A stretch of DNA of 64,000 nucleotides from assembly GCF_900637205.1 (NCBI RefSeq), contig NZ_LR134355.1:1612001-1676000 (forward strand). The letters are read 5' to 3'. Positions 11,583 through 21,338 of the stretch are shown here, piece by piece. The position numbers were made by a program, and so were the translations under genes. Below the pieces are notes generated by a model. That model did not search any database. It had not been told where the DNA came from and saw nothing but the letters and a program-made list of their open reading frames with translations. How positions within the stretch are numbered: position 1 is the first letter of the stretch; every line of letters begins with the position of its first letter. The DNA is from Mycolicibacterium chitae (GTDB lineage: Bacteria > Actinomycetota > Actinomycetes > Mycobacteriales > Mycobacteriaceae).

Positions 11583-12620
11583 TCATTCGGGGGTATCCCG
11601 GAGTGCCAACTCCACCGATTCGGTCCGGCCGGATTCCAGTGACCGCACCCCGGCGGCGCACACCGCCGCCGCGGCATAACCATCCCAGGCGCCCGGCCCG
11701 TCGGCGTAATCCCCGGTCCGGGCACCGGCCGCGACGGCATCGACCCACCGCTGCATCTGGGTGTCGTAGGCGGCCCTGAACCGCGCGCGGAAATCGGCGG
11801 CGATGCCGCCGCCCCAGCGCCCGTCGGCGCTCTTGCGCACCAGGCCAACCGCCAGGCCGATCAGCGCCGAACCCCGTTCGCCCACTACCTCCGTGCGCAC
11901 CTCGTAACCGACGCCGGTGGTGACGAACAGTTCCACGTCCACGTACCTGCCCGAGGTGGTCCGCAGGATGGCGATCTGCGGATCCTGCAGCCCGGCCGGG
12001 GCGCCGGGGTTGGTGGCGGGCCGCACGATCTGGATCGAGGTGATCTCCTCGTCGAGCAGGAAGCGCGCGACGTCGACCTCGTGGACCAGCGAGTCGCGGA
12101 CCACCATCGCCGAATCGAAGCCCGCGTGCACGTCCCGGTTGCGGTGCACACAGTGCATCAGCAGGGGACGGCCGAGTTCGCCGGCGTCCAGCGCGGCCTT
12201 GAGTTGGCGGTACTCGTCGTCGAAGCGCCGCATGAACCCGACCTGGATCAGCCGCACGCCCAGGGCCGCCTCCCGGCGGACGACGTCCAGCGCGGTGTCC
12301 AGATCGGTGGTCAGCGGCTTCTCGCACAGCACGGGCTTGCGGTGCTGCAGGCAGGCCAGCAGTTGCTCGTGGTGGGCGGGGCCCGGGCTGGCCAGCACCA
12401 CCGCGTCCACCCCGGGATCGGCGATGGCGGCCAGCGGGTCCTCGACGGCCCGGCAGCCCGGGATCGTCGCGGCCAGTTGTGCGGCCTTGGCCGGCAGGTG
12501 GTCGTTGACCACCGCGACGCGGGCGCCGGAGGTCGTGGCGCTCAGGCGCGCGACGTGGTCGGCGCCCATGACCCCGACACCGATCACCGCGACCCGCAGA
12601 TCCGCCTTCGGTGCGGTCAT
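11583..12620 (-). CDS. iolG: Inositol 2-dehydrogenase, Gfo/Idh/MocA family
   Basis: 345 aa. NAD-dependent oxidation of myo-inositol to 2-keto-myo-inositol, the first step of the pathway. The N-terminal Rossmann fold has GVGVMGADH; the catalytic Lys is in LCEKPLTTD; the substrate domain has [10 protein letters not shown] and [12 protein letters not shown]. The start chosen is ATG 12620, since translation before it lacks family sequence. It is the last gene of the five-gene iol operon, 5 bp after iolD. Specificity for myo- over scyllo-inositol is inferred from the operon. Confidence 0.88.
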   Translation of the reverse strand: MTAPKADLRVAVIGVGVMGADHVARLSATTSGARVAVVNDHLPAKAAQLAATIPGCRAVEDPLAAIADPGVDAVVLASPGPAHHEQLLACLQHRKPVLCEKPLTTDLDTALDVVRREAALGVRLIQVGFMRRFDDEYRQLKAALDAGELGRPLLMHCVHRNRDVHAGFDSAMVVRDSLVHEVDVARFLLDEEITSIQIVRPATNPGAPAGLQDPQIAILRTTSGRYVDVELFVTTGVGYEVRTEVVGERGSALIGLAVGLVRKSADGRWGGGIAADFRARFRAAYDTQMQRWVDAVAAGARTGDYADGPGAWDGYAAAAVCAAGVRSLESGRTESVELALRDTPE

Positions 12621-12625
12621 CCCCG

Positions 12626-14581
12626 TCAGCCCTCGGTCGGCGTGATCAGCGGCCGTTGGACGCGCTTCCAGTCGGCGTAGCGCGCCTGGGCGCGTTGGGT
12701 GGACTCGAGCGTGGAGACCTCGCTGACCGGGACGTCCCACCACGAATTACTGTCCGGCGCAGTCACCTTCGGGTCGGTCTCGACGTGGATCACCGTCGTG
12801 CGCTCGGCGGCCTTGGCCGTCTTGACGGCGGCGGTGAACTCGGCGGCGGTGCGCACCCGGATGACATCGGCGCCCAGGCTGGCCGCGTTGGCGGCGAGGT
12901 CGACGGGAAGTTTGTCGCCGTCGAGGCGGCCGTCGTCGGCGCGGTAGCGGTAGGCGGTGCCGAACCGTTGGGAGCCCAGCGATTCCGACAGTCCGCCGAT
13001 GGACGCGAAGCCGTGGTTCTGCACCAGCACCCCGATGATCTTGACGCCCTCCTGCACGGCGGTCGCCAGTTCGGTGGCCATCATCAGATACGAGCCGTCG
13101 CCGACCATGACGAACACGTCGCGATCGGGGGCGGCCAGGCGCACCCCGATCCCGCCGGCGATCTCGTATCCCATGCAAGAGAAGCCGTATTCGACGTGGT
13201 AGCCCTTGCGGTCACGGGTGCGCCACAACTTGTGCAGGTCACCGGGCATCGATCCGGCGGCGCACACCACCACGTCGCGCGGGTCGGACAGCGTGTTGAC
13301 CAGCCCGATGACCTGGTTCTGGTTCAACGGCGCGTCGTCGCTGACCCGGACCGCGGCGTCGACGGTGGCGTTCCACTCGTCGACCAGTTCGGCGGTGCGC
13401 GTGCGGTATTCGGCGCTCACCGCGTGGCCGGCCAGGGCTTCGCTCAACGCCTCGAGCGCCTCGCGTGCATCGGCGACGACGGACAGGCCGCCCTGCTTGA
13501 CCGCATCGAGTGAGGCCACATTGATGTTGACGAAGCGCACGTCGGGATTGTTGAACGCGGTCCGCGAGGCGGAGGTGAAGTCGCTGTAGCGGGTGCCGAT
13601 GCCGATGACGACGTCGGCCTGGGCGGCCAGGGCGTTGGCGGCGGTGGTGCCGGTGGACCCGATGGCGCCGACGGACTGCGGGTGATCGTGCGGCAGGGAT
13701 CCCTTGCCGGCCTGCGTCTCGCTGACGGGGATGCCGGTGCGGGCGGCGAGGCCGGCCAGGGCCTCGTCGGCGTCGGCGTAGATGACCCCGCCGCCGGCGA
13801 CGATCAGCGGCGCGGTGGCCGACCGGATGAGGTCGGCGGCGCGGTCGAGCACCGCGCGCTCGGGCAGCGGCCGCCCGACGTGCCAGGTGCGCTCGGCGAA
13901 CAGCGAGACCGGCCAGTCGAACGCCTCCGCCTGGACGTCCTGCGGCAAAGCCACTGTCGCGGCGCCGGTTTCGCTCGGGTCGGTGAGCACCCGCATGGCG
14001 CCCAGCAGCGCGGCGGGCAGCTGCTCGGGGCGCCATACCCGGTCGAAGTAGCGCGACAGCGGCTTGAAGGCGTCGTTGACGGTGATGTCGCCGCTGCCGG
14101 GCAACTCCAGTTCCTGCAGCACCGGCGCGCTGACGCGGGTGGCGAAGGTGTCCGACGGCAGCAGCAGCACCGGCAGCCGGTTGATGGTGGCCAGGGCCGC
14201 GCCGGTGAGCATGTTGGTGGAGCCCGGTCCGACGCTGGCGGTCACGGCCCAGGCCTGCAGCCGGTCGCGCTGGCGCGCGTAGGCGACCGCGCTGTGCACC
14301 ATGGCCTGTTCGTTGCGGCCCAGCACGTATCGCAGCCCCGGCGCGGTCCCGGCGGCGTGGGCCTCGACCTCGTCCTGCAGCAGCGCCTGCCCGATGCCGG
14401 CGACGTTGCCGTGGCCGAAGATGCCGAAGCAACCGGCGAAGAACCGGTGCCGGTCGCCGTCGCGCTCGACGTACTGGTTGGCCAGGAAGCGGACCGTGGC
14501 CTGGGCGACGGTGAGCCGGATCCGGGGTTCGGTGTCGGCGAGCTTGTCGGCGGATTTCGGCGCGGTGGAAACCACGGTCAT
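12626..14581 (-). CDS. iolD: 3D-(3,5/4)-trihydroxycyclohexane-1,2-dione acylhydrolase
   Basis: Thiamine-diphosphate-dependent hydrolase that opens the ring to 5-deoxy-glucuronate, 651 aa. It has the three-part ThDP enzyme layout: PYR domain ([16 protein letters not shown] and [17 protein letters not shown], with the catalytic Glu), central domain ([19 protein letters not shown]) and PP domain with the cofactor motif [15 protein letters not shown]. The start overlaps the iolB stop (ATGA), so the two are coupled. Confidence 0.95.
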   Translation of the reverse strand: MTVVSTAPKSADKLADTEPRIRLTVAQATVRFLANQYVERDGDRHRFFAGCFGIFGHGNVAGIGQALLQDEVEAHAAGTAPGLRYVLGRNEQAMVHSAVAYARQRDRLQAWAVTASVGPGSTNMLTGAALATINRLPVLLLPSDTFATRVSAPVLQELELPGSGDITVNDAFKPLSRYFDRVWRPEQLPAALLGAMRVLTDPSETGAATVALPQDVQAEAFDWPVSLFAERTWHVGRPLPERAVLDRAADLIRSATAPLIVAGGGVIYADADEALAGLAARTGIPVSETQAGKGSLPHDHPQSVGAIGSTGTTAANALAAQADVVIGIGTRYSDFTSASRTAFNNPDVRFVNINVASLDAVKQGGLSVVADAREALEALSEALAGHAVSAEYRTRTAELVDEWNATVDAAVRVSDDAPLNQNQVIGLVNTLSDPRDVVVCAAGSMPGDLHKLWRTRDRKGYHVEYGFSCMGYEIAGGIGVRLAAPDRDVFVMVGDGSYLMMATELATAVQEGVKIIGVLVQNHGFASIGGLSESLGSQRFGTAYRYRADDGRLDGDKLPVDLAANAASLGADVIRVRTAAEFTAAVKTAKAAERTTVIHVETDPKVTAPDSNSWWDVPVSEVSTLESTQRAQARYADWKRVQRPLITPTEG

Positions 14582-15465
14582 GCTCCTCGGGTGCTGGCTG
14601 CGGTGAAGGGGAGACGCGGGTCGACCTGCTGGTGTTCCCAGCTGCCGCGCAGCCAGGTGTGGTCCGGGTCGTCGCAGATCCGCCACGCCCGCTCGGGCCC
14701 GGAACCGGCCATCACGTTGAGGTAGTACATGTGGTGGCCCGGTGCGGCGATCGACGGCCCGTGGTAGCCGTGCGGCACCAGTACCACATCCCCGGAGCGC
14801 ACCTCCTCGAGCACCTCGATGGGGCGTTGCGGCGTGCCGTACACCCGGTGGTAGCCGAAACCCGGTGTGCCGGCGGGACTGTCGTCGATCTCGAAGTAAT
14901 AGATCTCCTCGAGCTGGGTCTCCACCTCGGTGTTCTCGTCATGTTTGTGGGCCGGGTAGCTCGACCAGTTCCCGCCCGGGGTGATCACCTCGCAGGCGAT
15001 CAGCGAGTCGGCCTCGAAGGCGGTCGCGGTGCCGAAGTTGTGCACCTGGCGGCTGCAGTTGCCCGCGCCGCGCAACTCGACGGCCACGTCGGCCGCGGCC
15101 ACCCGACGGTTGGGGAACGACGCGGTGGCCCGGGCGCCGCAGATAGCGAAGCGGCCGGTGCCGGCCAGCGTGTAGCTGCGGTCGATGCCGAGATAGACCA
15201 TGTCGGCGGGGCCGTCGAACACCGAGGCGCGCGGCGACAGTTCGAAGATTTCGCCGTCGCAGTGCACCGAGCCGCCGCCGGCCAGCGGCAGGATCATCAC
15301 CTCGGTGCCGCCCGTGTGCAGTCGGATCTCCTGCGGCGCGGGGAATTCCACCACCTGCAGGCTGGATTCGGCCCAGCCCGCCGAGGCCGGGGTGATGTCG
15401 ACCAGGTACGGCGCACCGGCGGTCTCGGCGGCGCTGCCGGCGGGAATGTAGAGCTTGCTGTGCAC
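14578..15465 (-). CDS. iolB: 5-deoxy-glucuronate isomerase
   Basis: 295 aa. Cupin-fold isomerase that converts 5-deoxy-glucuronate to 5-dehydro-2-deoxy-gluconate. Visible signature: WSSYPAHKHDE (metal His), EEIYYFEID, GDVVLVPHGYHGPSIAAPGHHMYYLNVMAG. GTG start preceded by GAGG. It starts 3 bp after the aldolase gene and overlaps iolD by 4 bp. Confidence 0.95.
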   Translation of the reverse strand: MHSKLYIPAGSAAETAGAPYLVDITPASAGWAESSLQVVEFPAPQEIRLHTGGTEVMILPLAGGGSVHCDGEIFELSPRASVFDGPADMVYLGIDRSYTLAGTGRFAICGARATASFPNRRVAAADVAVELRGAGNCSRQVHNFGTATAFEADSLIACEVITPGGNWSSYPAHKHDENTEVETQLEEIYYFEIDDSPAGTPGFGYHRVYGTPQRPIEVLEEVRSGDVVLVPHGYHGPSIAAPGHHMYYLNVMAGSGPERAWRICDDPDHTWLRGSWEHQQVDPRLPFTAASTRGA

Positions 15466-15468
15466 GGG

Positions 15469-16344
15469 TTACCTCACCATCGCCACGGCGGTGGCCACCG
15501 CGGAACTCACGTCGTCATCGGGCGGATACAGCAGGGTTCGGCCGACGATCAGGCCGCGCACCGACGGCAGGGCCAGTGCCTTCTCCCAACTGGCGAAGGC
15601 CTGGTCGGGGTCGGTGGGGTCGCCGCCGAGCAGCAGCGTCGGCAGCGTCGTGGCGGCCATCACGCGGTCCATCTCCTCGACGACGGGCAGCTTCATCCAG
15701 GTATAGGCCGACGTCGACCCGAGCCCCTGGGCGATGTGCACCGACTTGATGACGGCATCCGGGCTCAGATCGTTGCGGACCTTGCCGTTGACCCGGCTGG
15801 ACAGGAACGGCTCGAGCATCGCGGTCAGGCCGCGCTCGGCGAGTTCGTCGACGGCGCGCGCGCACGCCGCCATGGTCGCCACCGTGCCCGGATCATCGAG
15901 ATCGATGCGGCACAGCATCTTTCCGCCGTTCATCTTGGCGACGGCGGTGGAGGCGGCGGTGGCCCCGGTCATCCGGTCGTCGAGTTCGAAACTGGATCCG
16001 GCCAGCCCGCCGCGGTTGAACGACGAGAACACCACCTTGTCCTCGAGCGCGCCCAGCAGCACCAGGTCGTCGAGGATATCGGCGGTGGCCAGCACGCCGT
16101 CGACGCCGGGGTCGGCCAGCGCGGCGCGCAACCGGTCCAGCAGGTCGGTCCGGCTGTTCATGGCGGTGGGCCGGTTCCCGACGGACAGGGCGCCGCGGGC
16201 GGGGTGGTCGGCGGCGACGATCATCAGCCGCCCGTTGCCGCGGGAGACCGGGCGGGTGGTCCGGGCCTGCCAGGCTCGGGCGATGGCGCCGGGGTCCTGC
16301 GCGCGCAGGTCGGTGAGGTCCGCGTAGCTGGTGGCATCAGGCAT
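15469..16344 (-). CDS. Cgl0159-type (beta/alpha)8 aldolase of the inositol pathway
   Basis: 291 aa TIM-barrel protein resembling the actinobacterial Cgl0159 family, found in corynebacterial and mycobacterial iol operons. It holds the position that IolJ (2-deoxy-5-keto-gluconate-6-phosphate aldolase) has in Bacillus, so it probably cleaves that intermediate to DHAP and malonate semialdehyde. Visible: MIVAADHPARGALSVG, MLCRIDLDD, AMLEPFLSSRVNGKVRNDLS, LPTLLLGGDPTDPDQAF. A conserved Lys in YTWMKLP is a candidate Schiff-base residue. Overlaps iolC by 8 bp. Confidence 0.8.
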   Translation of the reverse strand: MPDATSYADLTDLRAQDPGAIARAWQARTTRPVSRGNGRLMIVAADHPARGALSVGNRPTAMNSRTDLLDRLRAALADPGVDGVLATADILDDLVLLGALEDKVVFSSFNRGGLAGSSFELDDRMTGATAASTAVAKMNGGKMLCRIDLDDPGTVATMAACARAVDELAERGLTAMLEPFLSSRVNGKVRNDLSPDAVIKSVHIAQGLGSTSAYTWMKLPVVEEMDRVMAATTLPTLLLGGDPTDPDQAFASWEKALALPSVRGLIVGRTLLYPPDDDVSSAVATAVAMVR

Positions 16345-17311
16345 TGGCGGCCTCCGCGGCGGTGCCGGCCAGCGCGGCCACCTCGTCGGCGGTCGGCATG
16401 GCGGTGGAGCATTCCAGCCGGGAGGCGACGATCGCGCCGGCGGCGTTGGCGTGGCGCAGCGTCTTGTCCAGCGGCCAGTCGCGCAGCAGTCCGTGAATCA
16501 GGCTGCCGCCGAAGGCATCCCCGGCGCCCAGGCCGTTGACCACGTCCACCTCGTTGGGTGCCACCGTCACGGCCTCGTGCTTGGTCTTGCCCAGCACCCC
16601 GCGCGGGCCCTGCTTGACGATCGCCAGTTCCACGCCCAGGTCCAGCAGCGCGTCGGCGGCCTTGTCGGGTTCGGTTTCGCCGACCGCGATCTCGCACTCC
16701 TCGCGGTTGCCGACCGCCACGGTGACGAACTGCAGCGCGCGCTGCACCTGGGTGGTGGCCTCGGCGGCGCTCGCCCAGAACATCGGGCGGTAGTCGAGGT
16801 CCAGCACCGTCAGCGGTGCGCGGCCGCGGGCCTCCCACGCCGCGAAATGCGCGCCGCGGCTGGGCTCTTCGCTCAGACCGGTGACCGTGGACCAGTACAG
16901 GCGGGCCGCGCGGACGGCGGCCAGGTCGAGCTCGTCGGCGCGGATCTGCAGGTCGGGGGCCGACGGCTTGCGGTAGAAGTACAGCGGAAAGTCATCCGGC
17001 GGGAAGATCTCGCAGAACGTCACCGGGGTGGGGTACTGAGCGTGCGTGCTCACGTAGGAGTTGTCCACACCGAGGCGGGCGAGTTCGGCGCGGACGAACC
17101 GGCCGAACGGATCGTCGCCGACCCCGGAGATCAGCGCGCTGCGGTTGCCGAGTCGCGCGGCGGCCACCGCGACGTTGGCCGCGCTGCCGCCCAAGAACTT
17201 TCCGAACGATTCGACGTCCTCGAGGCCGACTCCGACCTGCAGTGGGTAGACGTCGACGCCGCTGCGACCGATGGCGAGGACGTCATGGGGCGGGGTGGAT
17301 GAAGCAGTCAA
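16337..17311 (-). CDS. iolC: 5-dehydro-2-deoxygluconokinase
   Basis: 324 aa PfkB/ribokinase-family sugar kinase that phosphorylates 5-dehydro-2-deoxy-gluconate. First gene of the iol operon. Motifs: N-terminal GGSAANVAVAAARLG and C-terminal NGLGAGDAFGGSLIHGLL with the catalytic Asp and anion hole. It starts at TTG 17311 with GGGAG 6 bases upstream; no ATG or GTG with a better site is visible. The promoter region contains one copy of the 22-bp repeat shared with the ABC operon. Confidence 0.92.
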   Translation of the reverse strand: MTASSTPPHDVLAIGRSGVDVYPLQVGVGLEDVESFGKFLGGSAANVAVAAARLGNRSALISGVGDDPFGRFVRAELARLGVDNSYVSTHAQYPTPVTFCEIFPPDDFPLYFYRKPSAPDLQIRADELDLAAVRAARLYWSTVTGLSEEPSRGAHFAAWEARGRAPLTVLDLDYRPMFWASAAEATTQVQRALQFVTVAVGNREECEIAVGETEPDKAADALLDLGVELAIVKQGPRGVLGKTKHEAVTVAPNEVDVVNGLGAGDAFGGSLIHGLLRDWPLDKTLRHANAAGAIVASRLECSTAMPTADEVAALAGTAAEAANA

Positions 17312-17412
17312 GGCTGACTCCCTGGTGCAAGTGGTGCGTGCCGGTGCGCCACACCGATGGTGCCGAGCGCACCGGCGTCTCGCTATCGACTGTGCTATCC
17401 GATCCCGCCCAT

Positions 17413-17434
17413 GTCAAGACTTTGTTCTGACATT
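17413..17434 (-). promoter_or_regulatory. 22-bp operator/promoter repeat, iolC copy
   Basis: Read on the minus strand this is AA followed by TGTCAGAACAAAGTCTTGAC, exactly the sequence at 18281-18302 on the plus strand. It includes a TTGAC(A) -35-like hexamer pointing to iolC. Identity stops at both ends, which marks it as a discrete site, probably bound by the GntR protein encoded between the two copies. Confidence 0.72.
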
Positions 17435-17454
17435 CTTACTTGCAGTCAATGCCA

Positions 17455-17470
17455 TGTAATCTGAATCGCA
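17455..17470. promoter_or_regulatory. Weak CRP-like box between iolC and gntR
   Basis: TGTAA-TCTGAA-TCGCA matches 8 of 10 positions of TGTGA-N6-TCACA. On its own this could be chance. It is listed because stronger boxes occur nearby. Confidence 0.28.
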
Positions 17471-17518
17471 CCGCCGGGCGACGCCGGCGCGGGCCGGCCG
17501 AGAGGAATGGGAGCCAGG

Positions 17519-18256
17519 GTGCCCACGATGCTGCAGATCGACCTGGACCGGTCGAGTCCGGTGCCGCTGTACTTCCAGGTCGCGCAGGTTTTCGAGAAGG
17601 CCATCATGGACGGCGTGCTCAAGCCGGGGGAGCGGTTCGAGAACGAACTCGCCCTTGCCGATCGGCTCAACCTGTCGCGGCCCACCACCCGCCGGGCCAT
17701 CCAGGAACTCGTCGACAAGGGTCTGCTGGTGCGCAAGCGCGGCGTCGGCACGCAGGTGGTGCAGGCCCCGGTGCACCGTCCCGTCGAATTGACCAGTCTC
17801 TACGACGATCTCGCGCGCGCCGGTCAGGAACCCGCGACGCGGGTGCTGGACTATGCCGTGGGCCCGGTGGCCGACGACGTGGCCGCGCAGCTGAACCTGG
17901 CGGCCGGCACCGAGGTGGTCACCGTGCGCCGGTTGCGCTTCTCCGGCGGGCAGCCGTTGGCGTTGATGACCAACCATCTGCCGGTCAACCTGGCCCCGGA
18001 GCGCGAGGAACTCGAGCGCTCGGGGCTGTATCAGGCACTGCGGTCCCGCGGCGTGCACATTCGGTTGGCGCGCCAACGGATCGGGGCCAAGTCCGCCGAT
18101 CGCGACGAGGCCAAGCTGCTCGACGAGAAGCCCAAGGCCCCGTTGCTGGTGATGGAGCGCACCGCCTTCGACGACTCGGGCCGCGCGGTCGAGTACGGCA
18201 GCCATGTCTATCGGGCCTCGCGCTACTACTTCGACACCACGCTCGTGGACCGCTGA
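17519..18256 (+). CDS. GntR-family regulator (HutC/FadR-like effector domain), likely regulator of inositol genes
   Basis: 245 aa. N-terminal winged helix with PLYFQVAQVFEKAI, ENELALADRLNLSRPTTRRAIQELVDKGLL and RKRGVGTQV, then a UTRA-type effector domain (from about residue 80; TEVVTVRRLRFSGGQPLALM, RTAFDDSGRAVEYGSHVYRAS). GTG 17519 is chosen because GGGAG lies 5 bases upstream; ATG 17507 and ATG 17528 are alternatives. It is flanked by two identical 22-bp sites facing opposite operons, so it probably controls iolC-G and the ABC transporter, with an inositol-pathway sugar as effector. Confidence 0.88.
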   Translation: MPTMLQIDLDRSSPVPLYFQVAQVFEKAIMDGVLKPGERFENELALADRLNLSRPTTRRAIQELVDKGLLVRKRGVGTQVVQAPVHRPVELTSLYDDLARAGQEPATRVLDYAVGPVADDVAAQLNLAAGTEVVTVRRLRFSGGQPLALMTNHLPVNLAPEREELERSGLYQALRSRGVHIRLARQRIGAKSADRDEAKLLDEKPKAPLLVMERTAFDDSGRAVEYGSHVYRASRYYFDTTLVDR

Positions 18257-18280
18257 CGCTTTTCTTTGATAAGCGGTCCT

Positions 18281-18302
18281 AATGTCAGAACAAAGTCTTG
18301 AC
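18281..18302 (+). promoter_or_regulatory. 22-bp operator/promoter repeat, ABC-transporter copy
   Basis: Exact copy, on the opposite strand, of the site at 17413-17434. It ends in TTGAC, a -35-like element for the downstream transporter operon. It lies 24 bp after the gntR stop. Confidence 0.72.
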
Positions 18303-18309
18303 TTTCAGG

Positions 18310-18325
18310 TGTGAGCGGTATTACA
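18310..18325. promoter_or_regulatory. CRP/GlxR-type box before the sugar ABC operon
   Basis: TGTGA-GCGGTA-TTACA matches 9 of 10 consensus positions. It begins 7 bases after the 22-bp operator copy, so inducer control and cAMP control could meet at this promoter. Confidence 0.5.
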
Positions 18326-18350
18326 TCGACGCCATAGGCCGTGTCGCTTG

Positions 18351-18374
18351 CTGCTTGATGTCCTGCTTGATGTC
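18351..18374 (+). repeat. 12-bp tandem duplication in the ABC leader
   Basis: CTGCTTGATGTC occurs twice in direct succession in the untranslated leader, 52 bp before the ABC binding-protein gene. Function unknown. Confidence 0.6.
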
Positions 18375-18425
18375 GGAGAACCGCAAGCCCCGCGGCGATG
18401 TCGAGGACATGGACGAGGAGAGACA

Positions 18426-19412
18426 ATGACGTTGAGTCGGCTCGTGGCGGCAATCGGGGCCGGGGTGCTGCTCGTGGGCATGACCGCGTGCTCCAGCACC
18501 GGGGGCAAGCCCGATACCAGCGGCGGCGGCATGGGGGCCGGCACCGCCGACACCCCACGGATGAAGATCGCCATGATCACCCACGAGGTCCCCGGCGACT
18601 CGTTCTGGGACCTGGTGCGCAAGGGCGCGGAGACCGCGGCCAAGAAGGACAACATCGAACTGCTCTACTCGGCCGATCCGGAGGCGCCCAACCAGGCCAA
18701 CCACGTGCAGTCCGCGGTCGACAGCGGGGTCGACGGCATCGCCGTGACGCTGGCCAAGCCGGACGCCATGCGCCCGGCGGTACGCAACGCGACGGGCAAG
18801 AACATCCCGGTGGTCGCCTTCAACGCCGGTCAGGACGCCTGGCTGGACATGGGGGTCACCCAGTACTTCGGGCAGGACGGCTTCATCGCCGGGCAGGAGG
18901 CCGGCAAGCGCCTCGCGAACGACGGTGCCCAGAAGGTCATCTGCGTGATCCACGAACAGGGCCACGTCGACCTCGAAGCCCGCTGCGCCGGTGTGCGGGA
19001 CGCGTTCCCCGCCGTCGAGACGCTCAACGTCAACGGCAAGGACATGCCCTCGGTGGAGTCGACCATCACCGCCAAGCTGCGCCAGGATCCCGCGGTGGAC
19101 ACCGTGCTCGCCCTCGGCGCGCCCTACGCGCTGACCGCGGTGCAGTCGGTGGGCAATGCCGGCAGCAACGCCCAGGTCGCCACCTTCGACACCAACGCCG
19201 CGCTCGTCGACGCCATCCGCAACGGCGACATCCAGTGGGCCGTCGACCAGCAACCGTTCCTGCAGGGTTACCTGGCCGTCGACTCGCTCTGGCTCTACCT
19301 CAACAACGGCAACGTGATCGGCGGCAACCAGCCGACGTTCACCGGGCCGGCGTTCATCGACGCGACCAACATCGAGGACGTCGCCGAGTACGCGAAGGCG
19401 GGAACCCGCTGA
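18426..19412 (+). CDS. Sugar ABC transporter substrate-binding lipoprotein
   Basis: 328 aa. Signal sequence with a lipobox-like GMTAC-SS, so the mature protein is probably membrane-anchored. Periplasmic-binding-protein type 1 (ribose/inositol-type) domain: KIAMITHEVPGDSFWDLVRKGAE, ADPEAPNQANHVQSAVDSGVDGIAVTLAKPDAM, YFGQDGFIAGQEAGKRL, HEQGHVDLEARCAG. ATG 18426 follows GAGGAG. Linked by control site and position to the iol operon, so myo-inositol is the leading substrate candidate, though another sugar is possible. The stop overlaps the permease start by 1 bp. Confidence 0.9.
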   Translation: MTLSRLVAAIGAGVLLVGMTACSSTGGKPDTSGGGMGAGTADTPRMKIAMITHEVPGDSFWDLVRKGAETAAKKDNIELLYSADPEAPNQANHVQSAVDSGVDGIAVTLAKPDAMRPAVRNATGKNIPVVAFNAGQDAWLDMGVTQYFGQDGFIAGQEAGKRLANDGAQKVICVIHEQGHVDLEARCAGVRDAFPAVETLNVNGKDMPSVESTITAKLRQDPAVDTVLALGAPYALTAVQSVGNAGSNAQVATFDTNAALVDAIRNGDIQWAVDQQPFLQGYLAVDSLWLYLNNGNVIGGNQPTFTGPAFIDATNIEDVAEYAKAGTR

Positions 19413-20470
19413 TGAGCACTCAGGCCGAGGTCAACCTCAGCAACCGCCAGGTGGTGCACGACGAACGGGTCAAGGAGCAGAACAAGCTGCAGCGCTTGAT
19501 CATTCGACCCGAGATGGGCGCCCTGGTGGGCGCGGTCGCGATCTTCGTGTTCTTCCTGATCGTCGCGCCGCCGTTCCGTTCCCCGGAGTCGCTGGCCACC
19601 GTGCTGTATGCCAGTTCGACGATCGGGATCATGGCCGTCGGCGTCGGTCTGCTGATGATCGGCGGCGAGTTCGACCTGTCGGCCGGCGTCGCGGTCACCA
19701 CGAGTTCGCTGGCCGCCTCGATGCTCTGCTACAACCTGCACCTGAACCTGTGGACCGGGGCGGCGCTGGCGCTGGTGGTCTCGCTGGCCGTCGGGTTCTT
19801 CAACGGGTACATGGTGATGAAGACCAAGATCCCGTCGTTCCTGATCACGTTGAGTTCGTTCCTGATGCTCACCGGCATCAACCTGGCGGTGACCAAACTG
19901 GTCAGCGGTCAGGTGGCCACCCCCAGCGTCTCGGACATGCAGGGATTCGACTCCGGCCGAACCATTTTCGCCTCGTCGCTGCCCATCGGTCCGGTCTCGG
20001 TGCGGGTCACCGTGCTGTGGTGGATCCTGTTCGCGCTGATCGCCACCTACGTGCTGTTCAAGACCCGGATCGGCAACTGGATCTTCGCCGTCGGCGGCAA
20101 CCAGGACAGCGCGCGTGCGGTCGGCGTGCCGGTGACCAAGGTCAAGATCGGGTTGTTCATGGCCGTCGGCTTCTGCGCCTGGTTCGTCGGGATGCACCTG
20201 CTGTTCTCGTTCGACACCATCCAGTCCGGCCAGGGCATCGGCAACGAGTTCTTCTACATCATCGCCGCGGTCATCGGTGGCTGCCTGCTGACCGGCGGGT
20301 ACGGCACCGCGATCGGCACGCTGATCGGCGCGTTGATCTTCGGCATGACCAACCAGGGCATCGTCTACGCCGGGTGGAACCCCGACTGGTTCAAGTTCTT
20401 CCTGGGCGCCATGTTGTTGTTCGCGGTGATCGCCAACAACGCCTTCCGGAACTACGCGACCAAGCGCTAG
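19412..20470 (+). CDS. Sugar ABC transporter permease (RbsC-like)
   Basis: 352 aa, BPD_transp_2 family. A short cytoplasmic N-terminus ([19 protein letters not shown]) precedes about 9 membrane segments. Conserved features are [15 protein letters not shown] and the permease-ATPase contact [14 protein letters not shown]. It starts at the TGATG junction with the binding-protein gene. Confidence 0.92.
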   Translation: MSTQAEVNLSNRQVVHDERVKEQNKLQRLIIRPEMGALVGAVAIFVFFLIVAPPFRSPESLATVLYASSTIGIMAVGVGLLMIGGEFDLSAGVAVTTSSLAASMLCYNLHLNLWTGAALALVVSLAVGFFNGYMVMKTKIPSFLITLSSFLMLTGINLAVTKLVSGQVATPSVSDMQGFDSGRTIFASSLPIGPVSVRVTVLWWILFALIATYVLFKTRIGNWIFAVGGNQDSARAVGVPVTKVKIGLFMAVGFCAWFVGMHLLFSFDTIQSGQGIGNEFFYIIAAVIGGCLLTGGYGTAIGTLIGALIFGMTNQGIVYAGWNPDWFKFFLGAMLLFAVIANNAFRNYATKR

Positions 20471-20480
20471 GAGACAGAGC

Positions 20481-21299
20481 ATGAGTACCACCGCGGAAGC
20501 CCCTACCGCCGACTCGTCCTCCGGTGCCGAGGTGCCGCTGGTCGAACTCCGGGGTGTCGGCAAGAGCTACGGCAACATCATCGCGCTCAAGGACATCAAC
20601 CTGCGCGTGGGCGCCGGCGAGGTGACCGGCGTGCTCGGCGACAACGGCGCGGGTAAGTCCACGCTGATCAAGATCATCGCCGGATTGCACAAGCCCACCG
20701 AGGGCCAGCTGCTCGTCGACGGCAAGCCCACCGAGTTCAACTCGCCCAAGGACGCGCTGAAGGTCGGCATCGCCACGGTCTATCAGGACCTGGCCGTGGT
20801 GTCCCTGATGCCGGTGTGGCGCAACTTCTTCCTGGGCAACGAGCTGCGCAAGAAGGGCTTCCTGAAGTCCTTGGACATCAACGGCATGCGCGCCACGACC
20901 ATCTCGGAGCTCAAGAAGATGGGCATCGACCTGCCCGACGTCGACGCGCCGATCGGTTCGCTGTCCGGCGGTCAGCGGCAGTGCGTGGCGATTGCCCGCG
21001 CGATCTTCTTCGGGGCGCGCGTGCTGATCCTCGACGAGCCCACCGCGGCGCTGGGCGTCAAGCAGTCCGGCATGGTGCTGCGCTACATCACCGCCGCCAA
21101 GGAACAGGGTTTCGGCGTCATCTTCATCACGCACAACCCGCACCACGCGCACATGGTCGGCGACCATTTCGTGCTGCTCAACCGCGGCCAGCAGAAGCTG
21201 GATTGCAGCTTCGGGGAGATCACGCTGGAACAGCTGACCCAGGAGATGGCCGGCGGGAACGAACTCGAGGCCCTCAGCCACGAACTCGGCCGCACCTAG
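20481..21299 (+). CDS. Sugar ABC transporter ATP-binding protein, single-domain
   Basis: 272 aa. Walker [11 protein letters not shown]-loop TVYQDLAVV, signature LSGGQRQ, Walker [14 protein letters not shown]-loop FITHNP. Sugar transporters of this class often use one protein with two fused ATPase halves (RbsA type); this gene encodes one half, so it must homodimerise. 10 bp after the permease with a GGAGACAG ribosome site. Confidence 0.92.
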   Translation: MSTTAEAPTADSSSGAEVPLVELRGVGKSYGNIIALKDINLRVGAGEVTGVLGDNGAGKSTLIKIIAGLHKPTEGQLLVDGKPTEFNSPKDALKVGIATVYQDLAVVSLMPVWRNFFLGNELRKKGFLKSLDINGMRATTISELKKMGIDLPDVDAPIGSLSGGQRQCVAIARAIFFGARVLILDEPTAALGVKQSGMVLRYITAAKEQGFGVIFITHNPHHAHMVGDHFVLLNRGQQKLDCSFGEITLEQLTQEMAGGNELEALSHELGRT

Positions 21300-21338
21300 G
21301 CCGCACGTAGGTCGCACTAAACGTCTCCCGCGAGAATT

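Noticed and set aside
17312..17518. Assigning exact -10 boxes for iolC and gntR
   Set aside because: TTGAC-like -35 elements are visible, but no convincing -10 lies at 16-18 bases, so the promoters are left undefined.
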